A DNA stretch of 64,000 nucleotides. It comes from Temnothorax longispinosus (taxonomy: Eukaryota > Arthropoda > Insecta > Hymenoptera > Formicidae). The notes beneath the pieces are model-generated. The model did no database searches. It was given only the letters and a program-made list of their open reading frames with translations, and was not told the origin of the DNA. Both the position numbers and the translations under genes were made by a program. Positions 50,738 through 62,488 of this stretch are shown here, piece after piece. The DNA lies in NCBI RefSeq assembly GCF_030848805.1, contig NC_092363.1, positions 10,832,886 to 10,896,885 of the forward strand. Direction: 5' to 3'. Position 1 is the first letter of the stretch. Each line of letters opens with the position of its first letter.

Positions 50738-53526
50738 TTGAGGTTAACCGAAGGAAACCGAATGAGTCGAATAGATAAAAATGAAAATGCAAACAAATGC
50801 GCGATTGCCATCCGTAGACGTGATAAATTCCAGAGGCCACCTCTTGCCGTGACAGATCTTACGAGGATTTGTATCACCTGTGGTCAATCTATTCGCAACG
50901 AAATAACAGAAATGGAACGCGATCCTACTTACCTGCGACTCAATGTATTGACACAAACTGCGAATCGTACTTGTGTGACTTGTAATGCTAATGCCGATGT
51001 TCACAGGATTACGCTTGAATGCAGAGTAAACGTTTTTGTTTTGCGAAATATTTTCATTCCTGAAGATGTCAGATCATATCAACATCATTTGGATGATCGG
51101 GCATTGCTACTTGACTTGCGGTCCATTAACAGACCTTACGTCATCAAAGGACTGCAACTTCAAATGTTCCTGCAAGGACTCCGAAATGTGGCAAGGGATC
51201 AAAGAAGATTCGTTGATGAGAACAGTTTCACAGATGCTGAGTTCGAATTCTTTTCTCCAGTGACAAAACGGCAATTTCTGGAATTATTTAATTATTGTGA
51301 TAGGGTGCCTTATCCAGACAGCTACAGATATGTTTCTAAGAAAGACTTGTTAAATGTTCTTATGCAAGATGCGACAAGGACTTTCTGATGATTTTCTTAA
51401 AGTTATCTTCGAGTACCCGAGTAGACAAGCAACGAGTTTAGCCGTTTTCATTCTTCGACAGTCTTTGATGCAACGTTTTGTTCCTACGAACATCGGTTTG
51501 GATGCAATCACAAGAAGAGATTATGTCCAAAGACATGTAACCGATTTCGCCAATGAATTATACAATCCCGAACCACATATTCCTCGTGTAATCGCATACA
51601 TTGACGGTACTTATAGCTACGTTCCTAAGAGTAGTAATTTTCGTCTCTCCGACAGTCATTTTGTCTTCATAAGGGACGACATTTACTCAAACCTGTGCTG
51701 ATAGTCGCACTCGATGGCTACATACTGGATATTCAAGGTACATACTTTTCAGACAGTCGACACAATGACGCTGCGATCCTCCAGAATAAATTTCATAGGA
51801 ATGTTGAGAGAATGCGAGAATGGTTCCAAGAAGGAGATCTAATGATAGTAAATAGAGGATATCGGGATGCTACAAAGCTACTCACTCGCCTTGGGATTCG
51901 GTGGAGGATGCCAGCACTTCTCGGACCAGGACAAAGTCAACTGCCTACAGATGAAGCTAATGATTCACGGATAATCACTAAGACAAGATGGATCGTGGAG
52001 GCCAGGAATGGCCACATCAAATCTATCTTTAAATTCTTCCAGCAGACGATACCGATTTCCCATCTTCTTAATTTGGGTGATTTTTACCGTATTGCTGATG
52101 CGATAATCAATAGGTATCATCCTTCCGTTCAAAGGAGCTAATGAGCAATTGGCTCGTCAATTACTGGAGAAAGCAAGTGAAGTGAATGTTGTCCAAGCAT
52201 TTGTGGAGGCTGAACATCTGAACACTCGTAACGCTGAGAAATGGGTACGCTTGAATGCTCAACACGTTCCCGATTTTCCAATTTTGGACTTACATTTTCT
52301 GAGGGATCTTACTGTTGGCATTTACCAAATCCATTTGGCACTATTGTATATACAGGACAAGCTACAAAAAGAGGAGTTGGAAGAATCCCAGCTTGAAATG
52401 TTGAGGGACGTACAGAGGATACCACAACCTGGTTTAATAAGAGTTAGAGTGTACTCTCGATTTCGCAATGCAGTAAAATACCAATTATGGATATCATACC
52501 AACCGACAGACGATCATGATATATTTGATGGAATAAATGTTCAGGACGGCCCTCCTATCCAAGGTTACTACAGCACTAGCAAATCCGATGCTCGAACTCT
52601 GGGTACATGTGCACACATTGCGAGTATTTTATGATTCACTGGATACGCACGGCATGAACAACATATTCGGTACCCTTCAACGAGGCTCCTTCATGCTATC
52701 TACGATGCAGCGCATAGGCCACCGCAAGAAAATCCTTGTGACGATACGCGTATTCGTTACTAGCGCTACGGCCCTGACGGCCACCTAGCGCCTATTCAAC
52801 GTGCACTCCTGCGCCCGAGTGGTGGGATAGCCCGAGCGGTGGGGCAGCCCCCACCGCCCTCACTCGGGGTATAAATAGGGGACTCGAGCCGACTCGAGTC
52901 ACTAGTCCTGTCCGACTCCTGCTTTCGACACGACCGCTCTCCGAGACCGCTTCTCTAGGTTGGGTGCCCCCAACCTCGTCCTCCGTACAGGGAACGGGTG
53001 CCCCCGTTCTCACCTGGGTGCCCCCAGGGTACGGGCCTCCCCAGCTGGGTGCCCCCGGTTGGTATTACCTGCCGGTCTTCGGTTGGTCTTCGAGCCGGGT
53101 GCCCCCGGTGTACGGGCCGCTCAGTCGGGCGCCCCCAACTGAGCTCCTGACCGTCCTACCTGATAGATATAAGTCGCGCCTCCGCCCGCGAATCCGTAAG
53201 GCCACCGGGCCTCCGTGTTTGTCCGCGGGTCTGCTAATTGTAAACATCCGTCTCTGCTAATTGTAAACTCATCTACTTGTCCGCGGGTCTGACCCCGCAT
53301 CGACCCTTACACGTACACAGCGGCTCAGCGGAGCAACACGCACACACACGCACCTACACGTATGCCCTCCATCATTTCTGTATTACATAGCTAGTAAGAA
53401 TAAAGAATATTTTGGGAAACCAACCAGTGTCTCCACGTTTTCTCACCCTGGCCTGGCGAGCGAATTCCGAGCGAGAAAACGCGAACGTTACATCCTGATA
53501 ATGTACCAGATGTTATTGATGTTTAA
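50738..53526 (+). pseudogene. DDE_Tnp_4-type transposase with SWIM-like end, broken
   Basis: Four frames in order (50738-51388, 51354-51701, 51695-52141, 52149-52634), then a fifth to 52736 and, after a solo LTR, 53497-53526. N-terminal CxxC pairs are CITCG and CVTCNANADVH. The DDE region has VIAYIDGTYSYVP, LIVALDGYILDIQG, GDLMIVNRGYRDA (Asn where relatives have the catalytic Asp) and ITKTRWIVEARNGHIKSIF. The end resembles a SWIM finger but reads YYSTSKSDARTLGTCAHIAS, with Ser at both expected Cys positions, then GYARHEQHIRYPS. It would cut DNA in an IS5/Harbinger-related transposon. Frameshifts and active-site loss make it dead. Confidence 0.85.
52737..53492 (+). repeat. 756-bp solo LTR in the transposase 3' end
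   Basis: Starts TGTGACGATACGCG and ends GCGAACGTTACA, flanked by TCCT (52733-52736, 53493-53496). It has a TATA box GGTATAAATAGG (52868-52879), AGAATAAAGAATATTTTGGG near the end, and several GGGTGCCCCC words (52960-53140). The coding frame of the transposase resumes exactly after it (DNVPDVIDV then stop). Confidence 0.93.
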
Positions 53527-53539
53527 ACATTACTTAATT

Positions 53540-53880
53540 GTTCTACACATGCACACACACACACACACGCACGCGCACACACGCACACGCACATGCACAC
53601 ACACACACGCACATGCACACGCACACGCACACGCACACGCACACGCACACGCACATGCACGCACGCACACGCACACGACATGCACGCACGCACACGCACA
53701 CGACACGTACACGCACACGCACACACACATGCACGCACGCACACGCACACGCAGACGCATATACACATATACGCATATACGCACACAAACAACAAAGAGG
53801 GTTTGGAGTCATAAAATACTGCGGGAGTGATGAACCGTGGGGTCCTTATCTCTGCTGACTCACACACACACACACACACA
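53540..53880. repeat. CA/GC-rich microsatellite
   Basis: Long imperfect (CA)n with CG and TG variants at 53543-53760, and a second (CA)n at 53861-53880. All Thr-His and Cys-Val frames here are artefacts. Confidence 0.97.
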
Positions 53881-54295
53881 AGCACCTGTGCACGCACTTT
53901 AATTGTAAGCAGTATCGTACATCAACATCGACTGCACCCGCACTACACTGCAATAAAGTATGAAAAATCCAACTTTGGGGTGCTGTAAATTACTCGTCAT
54001 CGGACTTTGGACCTATTGACACTTTTGTTCTACGTGTTGAGAACTACCACATATTGTTGGAAATACGTAAAAATATCGGTAATATCGTGAGATGGCTACA
54101 GCCATCTATTGCATTAATAATATACTCTCGCGGTTCCATGAATGAATACTAGATGGCAGGTCGTTTCCTAGTAACTATTGCAAACGGACGCGCGAGCAAC
54201 GCGGCGCACCGAGTTCAGCTCACGCTAGCATCACGTGACAAGAAGGCGAGTGGAGGGGATGCGCAAGCACGAACGTGCAGAGAGACGTTCCCGGC
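53881..54295. other. Spacer left of the P-like element
   Basis: No supported gene. Possibly includes the right end of the transposon that encoded the DDE_Tnp_4 protein, but no inverted repeat was found. Ends with TTCCCGGC (54288-54295), the target duplication of the next element. Confidence 0.45.
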
Positions 54296-54579
54296 CATAG
54301 TGTAAGGATTACATGGTGTGCTCAATTGCCTGGAGGAAATCGGGTAATGACGTCACTCGTGTCGAATGTGAAAACAGAGTAACCAACGTCTAGAAGTAAA
54401 ACATATTTGGTGTTGTAATATTGGCATATATTCATGCATCCTTGTCACACTCATGCCGCTTATGCCACTCGTGTTTGTTTTGTATAATCATAAATCAAGT
54501 TGTACATATATACGATAATTAGAAGTACGGTACATTGTTTTGTGGTAAACAGTGACAATATATAGATTTAAAATAAAAA

Positions 54580-54700
54580 TGGTGCGATGTATTGATAAAA
54601 GTTGTAGGAATAAAACAACGGGGGTTTGTGAGGCAGCTGTGAATTTTTTTCAGCTACCGAAAAATTAAGTGATGCGGGAAGGATGGCTGAAAAAAATAGG
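54580..54700 (+). pseudogene. THAP-domain start of a P-like transposase
   Basis: An ATG at 54580 begins MVRCIDKSCRNKTTGV, then VNFFQLPKN before a stop at about 54665, and VMREGWLKKI after it. The C..C spacing, N, F..LP and later W follow the THAP zinc-finger pattern (CxxC...FP...W) at the N-terminus of P-element transposases. It breaks off at the MITE at 54710, so the second half of the finger (C..H) is not seen nearby. Confidence 0.65.
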
Positions 54701-54709
54701 AGGCTATTA

Positions 54710-54877
54710 CTACGTTTACGCGAGCGTTACTTCTGTAGTAACTAACGATATATCACTCGTTTACGCGGAGTAAATTATCGCAAGTTACTACAAAATCCCG
54801 TTTACGCGAAGGAAAATCCCGTTTACGCGAAGGAATTATCGTAAGTTACTACAGAAGTAACGCTCGCGTAAACGTAG
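54710..54877. mobile_element. 168-bp TA-flanked MITE
   Basis: Inverted repeats CTACGTTTACGCGAGCGTTA (left) and the exact complement (right) extend to about 36 bp and are flanked by TA. The centre has two direct copies of AAAATCCCGTTTACGCGAAGG-like units. It lies within the P-like remnant just after the THAP start. Confidence 0.9.
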
Positions 54878-55649
54878 TATGTTTTACCACCAAAAGTTGA
54901 ATTTTTATCATTTGATTATCGTTAGTATGCATGCAAAAGAAGTCTTGTTGACCATATACAGCATTTTTATTTCAATTATATTGAAAGTTGTGTGTCTGTT
55001 TGGAAAAATGTAATTTTCTGTCCTCATTTCACTTAATTTATTTAGACGCAAAAGTATCATTATAAACAATTAATGTAGGATATGATTTTCGTAGGTTTTT
55101 TAATGACCTTTCTTGTAAAAATATTCATTTTGACGAGATATTATTGGATGAAGACAAAAAATCGTTTTAAAGTTTTTAATGTACATTTTTCAAAGAAAGG
55201 ACCCTTTTTAAAATTCTGAAAAAAATCACATAAAATGTTGTATATATTGCCTTTATGACAGTTAGTTAAAATTATGGGATCAGGTCGGTTTGCAATTAAA
55301 AATTGACTTGAAAAAATTTAAATAAATAAAATTGCCTTGAATAACAAGTGAACTGTATAATAGAGGGGTCTTATTTTTTCTGAATTCAACCTGAATTATC
55401 TCCCTCAATTTTGGTAAAAAAAAATTTTTTTTCCTGTCATTTTAAAGATAATTTAATGCTTTACAAGAAGCATTAATCCAAATAAACAAAATTTCAAATT
55501 TTTACTACAAATAATGTCCGACAATTTTTTGCAATGTTTCCACGTTTTAAATCGGCTACCGCCGGCATTAGCATTGCCCAAGATGTACTCTGTGGAGTAG
55601 TATTCTTATCAAAGTCTTATATATAAACCATATCTATATAAAAATAGGA
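54878..55649. other. P-like element interior, no readable gene
   Basis: AT-rich with no conserved frame. Only the phrase GCTACCGCCGGCATTAGCATTGCCC near 55555 is GC-richer. Confidence 0.4.
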
Positions 55650-55915
55650 CTGTCTACAATAATTTATTAAAAAATTATTTTTTAGCAAATGTTTACAATT
55701 TTGTATAAGTATAAATGATAATGTCGGTATTAAAAAAAAATATAGTGAAATCATTTAAAAGGGCCAAGTTTCATATGTAGATAAAAAAATAAATGTGGTA
55801 TTACATTGTCCCTCATTCCAGCAAAGTATTATTTTAATACCGACATTATATATTATTATATACCAAAAATTGTACACATTTGTTAAAAAATAATTTTTTG
55901 ATAAATTATTGTCAT
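55650..55915. repeat. AT-rich inverted repeat of about 85-bp arms
   Basis: The left arm (55653-55735: ACAATAATTTATTAAAAAAT, AATGTCGGTATTAAAA) is mirrored by 55830-55912. The spacer is about 95 bp. A MITE-like structure is likely, but no target duplication was identified. Confidence 0.75.
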
Positions 55916-56467
55916 TATGGTTATTTTTTTATTTCCAGATTGTCATACATGTAAACAAATGATTGTATGAAATATCAATACAATAATTTGTCTATTAGTA
56001 TTACTTTTCGTTCTAATTTTTTTAATGACAATTGTTCAAATATTAATGTATATATAGGAAACCAACAACATAAATTTCACGATTCAGAAATTCGCAGCAA
56101 AAATATAGTGAAATATAAAATGCCAAAAAATTGGGATTTCTTTACATATTCTCCTTTCTAATTATGATGTCAAAAAATGTAATACCAATCGGAAATTAAT
56201 TGACGTGCATTGAAAGTTTATGTACATTGAAATGAGCATTCAAAAATGAATTTCAGTCAATTCATAGGCTTCCAAACTTCTCATGCTTTTAAACGCATTC
56301 CTTGTTATAAGTACAATGCATATCGATTGATGCGCAAGCATTTTCATTTTCATTACATTGAAATGCGTTCTTAATTTCGTTAATTGTAACTAACGATTCC
56401 CTCTAACATCACTAAAAGAATGTTTCAAATAAATTATATTTATATAAATATAATATTAAATCCCTTG

Positions 56468-56523
<56 letters not shown>

Positions 56524-57613
56524 CATTTTCAACTACCTTTTCCGAAGAAAAGTCCAATTACAAATAAAAGTTGTTATACTAATTATTTTTGCTTCTTTGC
56601 ATTTCTTTTCACAAACATTAATCACCTCTCTCTCTTTACAAATATCAGTAATAATATTTTAAATGTAAAAGGTGTGACAACAAATTTTTTTCCAAAGATC
56701 TGATTGTCGTGTATCGACTTTCCTTTTAAGCGGTTTGTTGATGTACCACCTTGTGTTGTAAACAAATTAATTTTAAATAGGTACAATTATTGAAACAGAA
56801 ATAAGAAATGTAATCAAGAATAATGAATAAAAAGAATACATGAAATTGGAATAATTAATAAATTATATTAAATTTCAATAATTTAATTTTTCGTTGATTA
56901 TGTATACCTATAATTAGTTATATTATACTTTGCCAATACATATTTTTAAACGCCAATTTCATATAAAATTAATAATTGTCATGTTACTTTTACGGGCAAC
57001 AAATAATTAAAAAAAAAAAAACAATTGATTTGAACGTATGACCCCTGCATTCGACAGTTATCGCCACAGCCTTTGAGCCAGTAAGATACTAGAGTGCTTT
57101 TATACTTAATATATACATTATCATCGGGCAGAAGGTTAGGCTTTGTTCATGCCATTAATCGATGACGATAATTTTGTCTTTTTGCGTTAATTTATTCAAA
57201 ACCAGCAAAGGAAAAAATAGTCAGAAGCATTAAAACATTCGAAAAAGGGAAGAGTATTGCAATTTTAATACTATTACATTCTTTGTACATGAGGCTTTAC
57301 AAGTATATTTTTTAAAATTTTCTTCAATACTTTTCCATTTGTTGAGAAATCATTGAAGCCCTAAACAATAATACTTTTCAATAATTTTTAATAAATACAG
57401 TATAACGTATTTTCAAATATCATTCATCGTTGCAATCCATTTTCAGGAGGCAGTTTTGCAACATAATCCGTTCAAGTTTCCTATTTCCTAGTTACTTTTA
57501 GTGGTGGTACCACTGCTTTCACATGCGACGTGACGGAGGGAGAGAGAAACGATTTTAGAGAAAGAAAGACGCCAATTGAGCACACCATGTAATCCTTACA
57601 CTATGATCCCGGC
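55916..57613. other. AT-rich P-like interior with (TA)n
   Basis: Holds a (TA)n microsatellite at 56468-56519 and no supported gene. Short open frames are AT-rich and lack domains. Ends with the right inverted repeat (57573-57605) and target copy. Confidence 0.45.
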
Positions 57614-59389
57614 CATTCTCGCAGATTCTGTCGAAAGTGAAACAGTTCGAGTCACGTACTGGGCATTCTGCCACGATAATACTTATCGGGAACATGTTCA
57701 AGTTCAGTTGAAAACTTATCGCTCGTGTCGTATTAATTACTCATGTTGTATTATTGCCCTTCTCGTTGCTCGTGTCGTATTCAACGCTTGTGTCGTATTA
57801 ATAGCTCATGTAATATATTCCGTTGCCGTGAGTTTATACACGAGTTCCGTAATACTCAGTCACTATTCGAATCACGAATAATATTATTGAACAAGTCAAA
57901 GGAAGAGAGAAGAACGACGTATATTCGGGGCTCAGCCGAGCCTTTACTTGATGGTGGACATTTGTTCGAAGTTGGCAATAACGAGAGCGGCCATAATTGA
58001 TTTTGTTCCTCTCATGAAACGAGACGGAATAGCAGCCATTATCCTTAATATCTGGCTCGCATACGGCGAATGAGTTCCCACTTTCAGTGGATGATTTTCC
58101 GTATAAATAAATAGCGGATTATCTATAAAGAATTGGTGGATGCTGCAGATTCCACGATAAGGTACCTTTGAATTTATTATCTCGAATATTCGGTTCTTTC
58201 GTCAGATATCTCCCTGATGAAAGTGATACTTTACAAGTGCGCACGTGCTAATTCAAATATTCGGTTACAGGACATAACGTTATTTGCTTATATTTGTCCT
58301 CAAAGAAGGACGTTTATTATTTATTCTGATTAATAAAAAAAAGGAGATAAATTCTTATCTCGGAACGTAAATTCAGTGGAATTCCAATTAATACTTCTGA
58401 TTGATGCGCATACATGGATTAGATTGATCGTGAAATAATATTCCTTCGAATTCGTTGTGTGTCTTATATATATATTAAAGACTCATATTTCGTTCACTTT
58501 ATAAAACTCTCTCGTACATACTGCATATAACGAACTTTATGTTAATTCGATAGATTGTTACTGTTTAAGATAATATGTTGACTACTCGATTCTTTTAAAA
58601 TGATATTATAAATTGATTAACGACTTACAACAATCATGAACCGTGCGAACTGATTAACTTCTTTACTCAATTACGTTATGTAAAGTTACTATTGCGATCC
58701 TTTTCGTATTTCTTTCGATTAATTATAAAGATTTATGCTACAAAGATTTACTGCTTTCAGCAACGTATATGGAATAATTGTATTTACTACTTTCAAGGAA
58801 GAAGTTTCGACTTCAATCAAAAGGACAGTTACTGATAGACTGTTAATTTATAACATTATCGAATTTAATTTCTGCATAATTATTTCCTTTATAATAATTC
58901 TCACGTTGAGATTTAATGTATTTTGAATTCTTTTGTTTTCTTGATTCCATATTCGTTATCTTAATATGTATTAATTGTGTTCATTCTCTTTATATTATTT
59001 TTCGTTATTATAATTGATGTGTTTGCTTCGAAGATAATCCCTTGCAGAAGTTCTACATAGAGAAGAGATCACTTATTTCATTTTAATAATTGAGAATATT
59101 TAATACATTGAATATTCTTTAATACTTTATTCCTCGATTTTAGTTTGAAATATTTCGTAAATGGATCTCAGTCTTAACTTATTATTTATAATAAAATTCC
59201 GTTAAACGAAGGGAATATCTTCTTTACAATGTTTTGTATCGAAATTACCTATTGATGATTACATTTATGTTTCACGACCAAATGATAGAATTGATTGTTT
59301 TATGAACTCAGTAAATTAACGATTCTATTTTTTAATTTGAATATCGTTTCTCCTTCTCCACCATCCTTAGCTCACGCAACATACGGGGC
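57614..59389. other. AT-rich spacer, no supported gene
   Basis: Two short frames (57576-57881, 58735-58926) lack recognised domains. The phrases TCGTGTCGTATTAATTACTC, CTCGTGTCGTATTCAACGC and TTGTGTCGTATTAATAGCTC (57722-57805) form a short degenerate repeat related to TCGTGTCG words in the BEL leader near 12700. Confidence 0.4.
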
Positions 59390-59488
59390 GTGTACACATA
59401 TCAAATTTTCAGAAAAATTAGCCGAAAGCCATTTCCCATAAGGATTCTGCGGGGTCCTTTGGCGCGCGCGCGCGCGCACGCACACACA

Positions 59489-59519
<31 letters not shown>

Positions 59520-59530
59520 GCGCACGCGCG
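59390..59530. repeat. Repeat scrap plus (CG)n(CA)n(CG)n microsatellite
   Basis: 59410-59465 (GCCGAAAGCCATTTCCC and GCGGGGTCCTTTGG) is the inverted relative of 3695-3755 (AAAGGACCCCGC and GGGAAAATGGCTTTTGG). It is followed by alternating CG and CA runs at 59463-59530. Confidence 0.75.
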
Positions 59531-59759
59531 GATATTTTTTAAAATTACGATTTTCCGACGTTTTAGAATATTCTAAACACATTGGCATCAAAAACTGAAA
59601 AAAAAAAACACAATATTTTCTTTGATTTTTTCTACCCCTATTTCATATATAATTCTTTAAAATTTAGTTGATTAGACCTAGCTTTATATACAATCAAAGG
59701 TCCATATACGAAGTTTATGAAAACAAAGCTTCCTCTATGAGGAAGCAAAAAATGAAAAC
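59531..59759. other. AT-rich spacer
   Basis: No gene or clear repeat is seen. Confidence 0.4.
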
Positions 59760-60400
59760 TTTTTTGCCGATCCCTGCTTAACACTACAAAATACGTGATA
59801 TCAGTACAAAATTACCTTTTTTAAAAAAGGTAAAAAAAAGACGCCAAGTACACGCGCAATGTATTTTATAAATTCAAAAATTTAACTTAAATGATAGCTT
59901 TATTTCTCCTTAACAAAATTATATCACAAAGTTACGTTACCTAACTCAACCTAAGTGATATGTATAAATCCAAAAATCCAACCTAAGTGGTAGTAACTTC
60001 AATTTTTCTTTAACAAAATTATTATATCACAAATTTGTGTTACCTAACTTAACCCAATGACTAATTTTAAAAAAAGATGTGAAATCTTTAAATTGCGCCA
60101 ATTACAAAGAGAATATATATATTGATTTGAAAAATAATTGTTGTGCAACTATTTTTAAAAAACAAAACCCAAGTGGTACATATCTTTGTGTTCCTATTTA
60201 AGCGAATAGGGTCTTCCTATTCCAATCCAAATGATAGTAGCTTTAATTCTATTTAACAAAATTATAATATTACAAAGAATCATTTTAATCTCAAAGAATT
60301 AAAGAAATAACAGTACAAAATAAAAATATTTAATTAAAATAAAATAAATAAATTTTTCTTGCAAAAAATCTTGGCGCTGCTAAACTTCGAAATTTAAACA
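59760..60400 (-). repeat. AT-rich repeat family A, copy 3
   Basis: Reverse complement of 2163-2645 with extra sequence: CAGTACAAAATTACC, GCCAAGTACACGCGCAATG, CCAACCTAAGTGGTAGTAA and AATCATTTTAATCTCAAAG match the plus-strand copies. It contains two internal copies of the TTACCTAACTCAACC-like block. Confidence 0.8.
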
Positions 60401-61140
60401 TTAAAATTTAAACATTAGTACTAAAATTTTTGATTAAATAAAAAACAATAAACATAATTTAGAGAAGAATGTGACAGGAGTAAGAAAGCAACGCCAAGTT
60501 TTTTTACAAGAAAAAGGGCATAGGAGGATAAGCATGTAAAAATTGCCCCCGCAAGTATGAAGTTGATATTGGCGTCGTAAGTTAGTACCCATGTGACCTT
60601 GAACTCCTGCAAATATTGACTTTGAAATTATATTTTTGAAGGAGTTATGGAGGAAAAAAGAAAAAATCAAAAAATTTTTTTTTCGAAAATGGCTCGACCA
60701 ATTTTTATGAAAAAAATATATGTTGTAGGTATCAATAATGGTGTTTGAAAGAAAATATTTTGTAATTTTTGAACAAATAATAGAGCTAGAAAAAAATTGT
60801 TGAATTTTTCAAACAATTTTTTTTTGTGTTCCTTTAGAGTGACACCTTTAATTATTTTTGCAAAAACATTGTACTAGTATCTATTTTAACATATAAATTT
60901 CCCAGATTTTTAAAAAATATAGTTTTGGAGTAAAAAAATGAAAATCATGGTCGTGTCACCTGATGCTCAAAGTAACGCCTTGTAGCGCCGGTCAAGGAAG
61001 CTGCCGCATATATTAGTTTTCCATAAATAAAGTATACGATTTAGTTTTTTACTGCTTTGCTCGAAGTTATTTACAATGTAGATAACTTCGATCTGTGATG
61101 TAGTCAGAGGCCTACGTGTGTGAAGTTTGTGCGTGCGCAT
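60401..61140. other. AT-rich spacer, no supported gene
   Basis: The frames at 60421-60670 on the minus strand have no recognised domain. The phrase TGTGACAGGAGTAAGAAAGC near 60471 resembles TGCGACGGGAGTGAAAAAGC at 2170, so repeat A may extend here. Confidence 0.4.
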
Positions 61141-62020
61141 AAGGTAAACGTACCAGTGGCCGCACACGTCCCAGTCGCCGCACACGACTTTAATGTTTTC
61201 AATTTATTAAGCATTTCGTGAAGAATATTGCAAATCTAAAAATTGTGTAGGGATCTACAATACGTTATTGTAATAACAAACAAATTTGAAGTATGATTCT
61301 GCACGGATTATCATTTATTTTAAATTGTTTATTCGGTCTCGCACGTCACGGCTGTTCGGATACTGGTACAACCCTGCGAAGTTCGCTAGTCCCAGTAACC
61401 GCACATCGCGTAGCACGCTGTTTCTCGATCGATGCAAAGTTGTTACTACGGAATTAATTCTGGTGTTTCGATTAAAAGAAAACAAAATATCGTGTGGAAA
61501 ACCGATTGATAAGTAAGTACTCATTGTTGATAATATATCTGCAATAAATCTAATGTGCATGCTGAATCTGTGCAACCAGTATCAGAAAAATTGTTTGCTG
61601 TTTACATGGAGAGGTTATGTTACGGCTGAATATATTTTGGTTTAAGGCTGCGGTCCACTTGACGCCACAAATGCTTTGAAGCGTTTTTCTTCTCCTTCTT
61701 TCTTCATTGAAGGAGGAATGCTTCGAAGCATTTGTAGCATCAAGTGAACCGCAGCCTAAATATCGTATTGTGCGGACACTGGGTGGGACATACCGAGTAA
61801 AGGCTGTGCGGACACTGGTACATTTGACCTTTTTATCATTTTCGCGGCATAAATAATAAATGACTGAATATTAAAATAAACATTGCATGTGTTTTAGAAA
61901 CTAGAAACCCTAAGCTTCAAGATGGTTCAAGTCATTTGTACCAAGCATGCGTCTAAATGGGCTAAATTTGTATCACAATCTGAATTGTGGCTTAAGTGTG
62001 CGACCACTGGTACATTTACC
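61141..62020. repeat. Dispersed GTGCGG-N-CACTGG motif cluster
   Basis: Six or seven copies in both orientations: GGTAAACGTACCAGTGGCCG (61143) and CGTCCCAGTCGCCGCACAC (61168) on one strand; AGTCCCAGTAACCGCACATC (61389); TGTGCGGACACTGGGTGGGA (61770), TGTGCGGACACTGGTACATT (61805) and TGTGCGACCACTGGTACATT (61998) on the other. Small frames at 61286-61516 and 61922-62122 pass through them without known domains. Confidence 0.75.
61646..61756. mobile_element. 111-bp TAA-flanked MITE, PIF/Harbinger-like
   Basis: Inverted ends GGCTGCGGTCCACTTGA and TCAAGTGAACCGCAGCC (one mismatch) are flanked by TAA (61643-61645, 61757-61759). The arms extend through CAAATGCTT, giving a hairpin over most of its length. 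It interrupts the motif cluster. Confidence 0.88.
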
Positions 62021-62488
62021 TTAATCAACCAACGTAGCGGCGCGTCGGATATATATAAACAATTCCGCGACTGCAATGTTAATTATTTATTTAAAAACAA
62101 GTCATCTGCATTTAGCCAATAACAACCAGTAGTACACTATAAACCATTGCAATATTTCATAAATGTAATGTTGCTAGATTGTGCTTGTTGTCATGCAACG
62201 ACTTGTGTTTGAGCCCCTCTTCGGCTCCCCAATCGGCCGGCAAATCACTCAAAGGACGGCCGTTTGAGGCCACATTTTGTGATTTTTGAGTGACAAACTA
62301 AGTTTCTTTTCGTAAGTTTTACATATTTTTTACGTTTTTGTTGTTATGTCTATCATTTTTTTCATTATTTTATAATTTTGTGTGTATATTTGGATTTATA
62401 ATTCTGTAAGCAACTTTCTTCTATTGTATTATTTTACCATATTTTTGGAGATTATCGTAAAAAATGTTATATGGTTTACAATGAACCA
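62021..62488. other. Spacer without supported gene
   Basis: Includes GGCCGTTTGAGGCC near 62260, a small palindrome, and AT-rich sequence. Nothing else is supported. Confidence 0.4.

Larger units (their letters stand above)
54296..57605 (+). mobile_element. P-element-like DNA transposon remnant, 3.3 kb
   Basis: Inverted repeats of at least 33 bp start CATAGTGTAAGGATTACATG at both ends. The flanks TTCCCGGC (54288-54295) and ATCCCGGC (57606-57613) match at 7 of 8 bases, fitting the 8-bp duplication of P elements, as does the CA start. A THAP-like coding start lies 285 bp inside. The rest is AT-rich with no clear transposase core, so it is a decayed or deleted copy. Later insertions lie at 54710-54877 and perhaps 55650-55915. 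Confidence 0.8.

Noticed and set aside
53501..53897. Several Thr/His- or Cys/Val-rich frames
   Set aside because: Simple CA/GC microsatellite open in all frames.
60421..60670. Two overlapping minus-strand small proteins
   Set aside because: AT-rich, no domain and partly within repeat-like sequence.
61315..61575. 86-codon minus-strand frame
   Set aside because: It overlaps a plus-strand frame of similar length through the dispersed motif; no homology to any recognised family.
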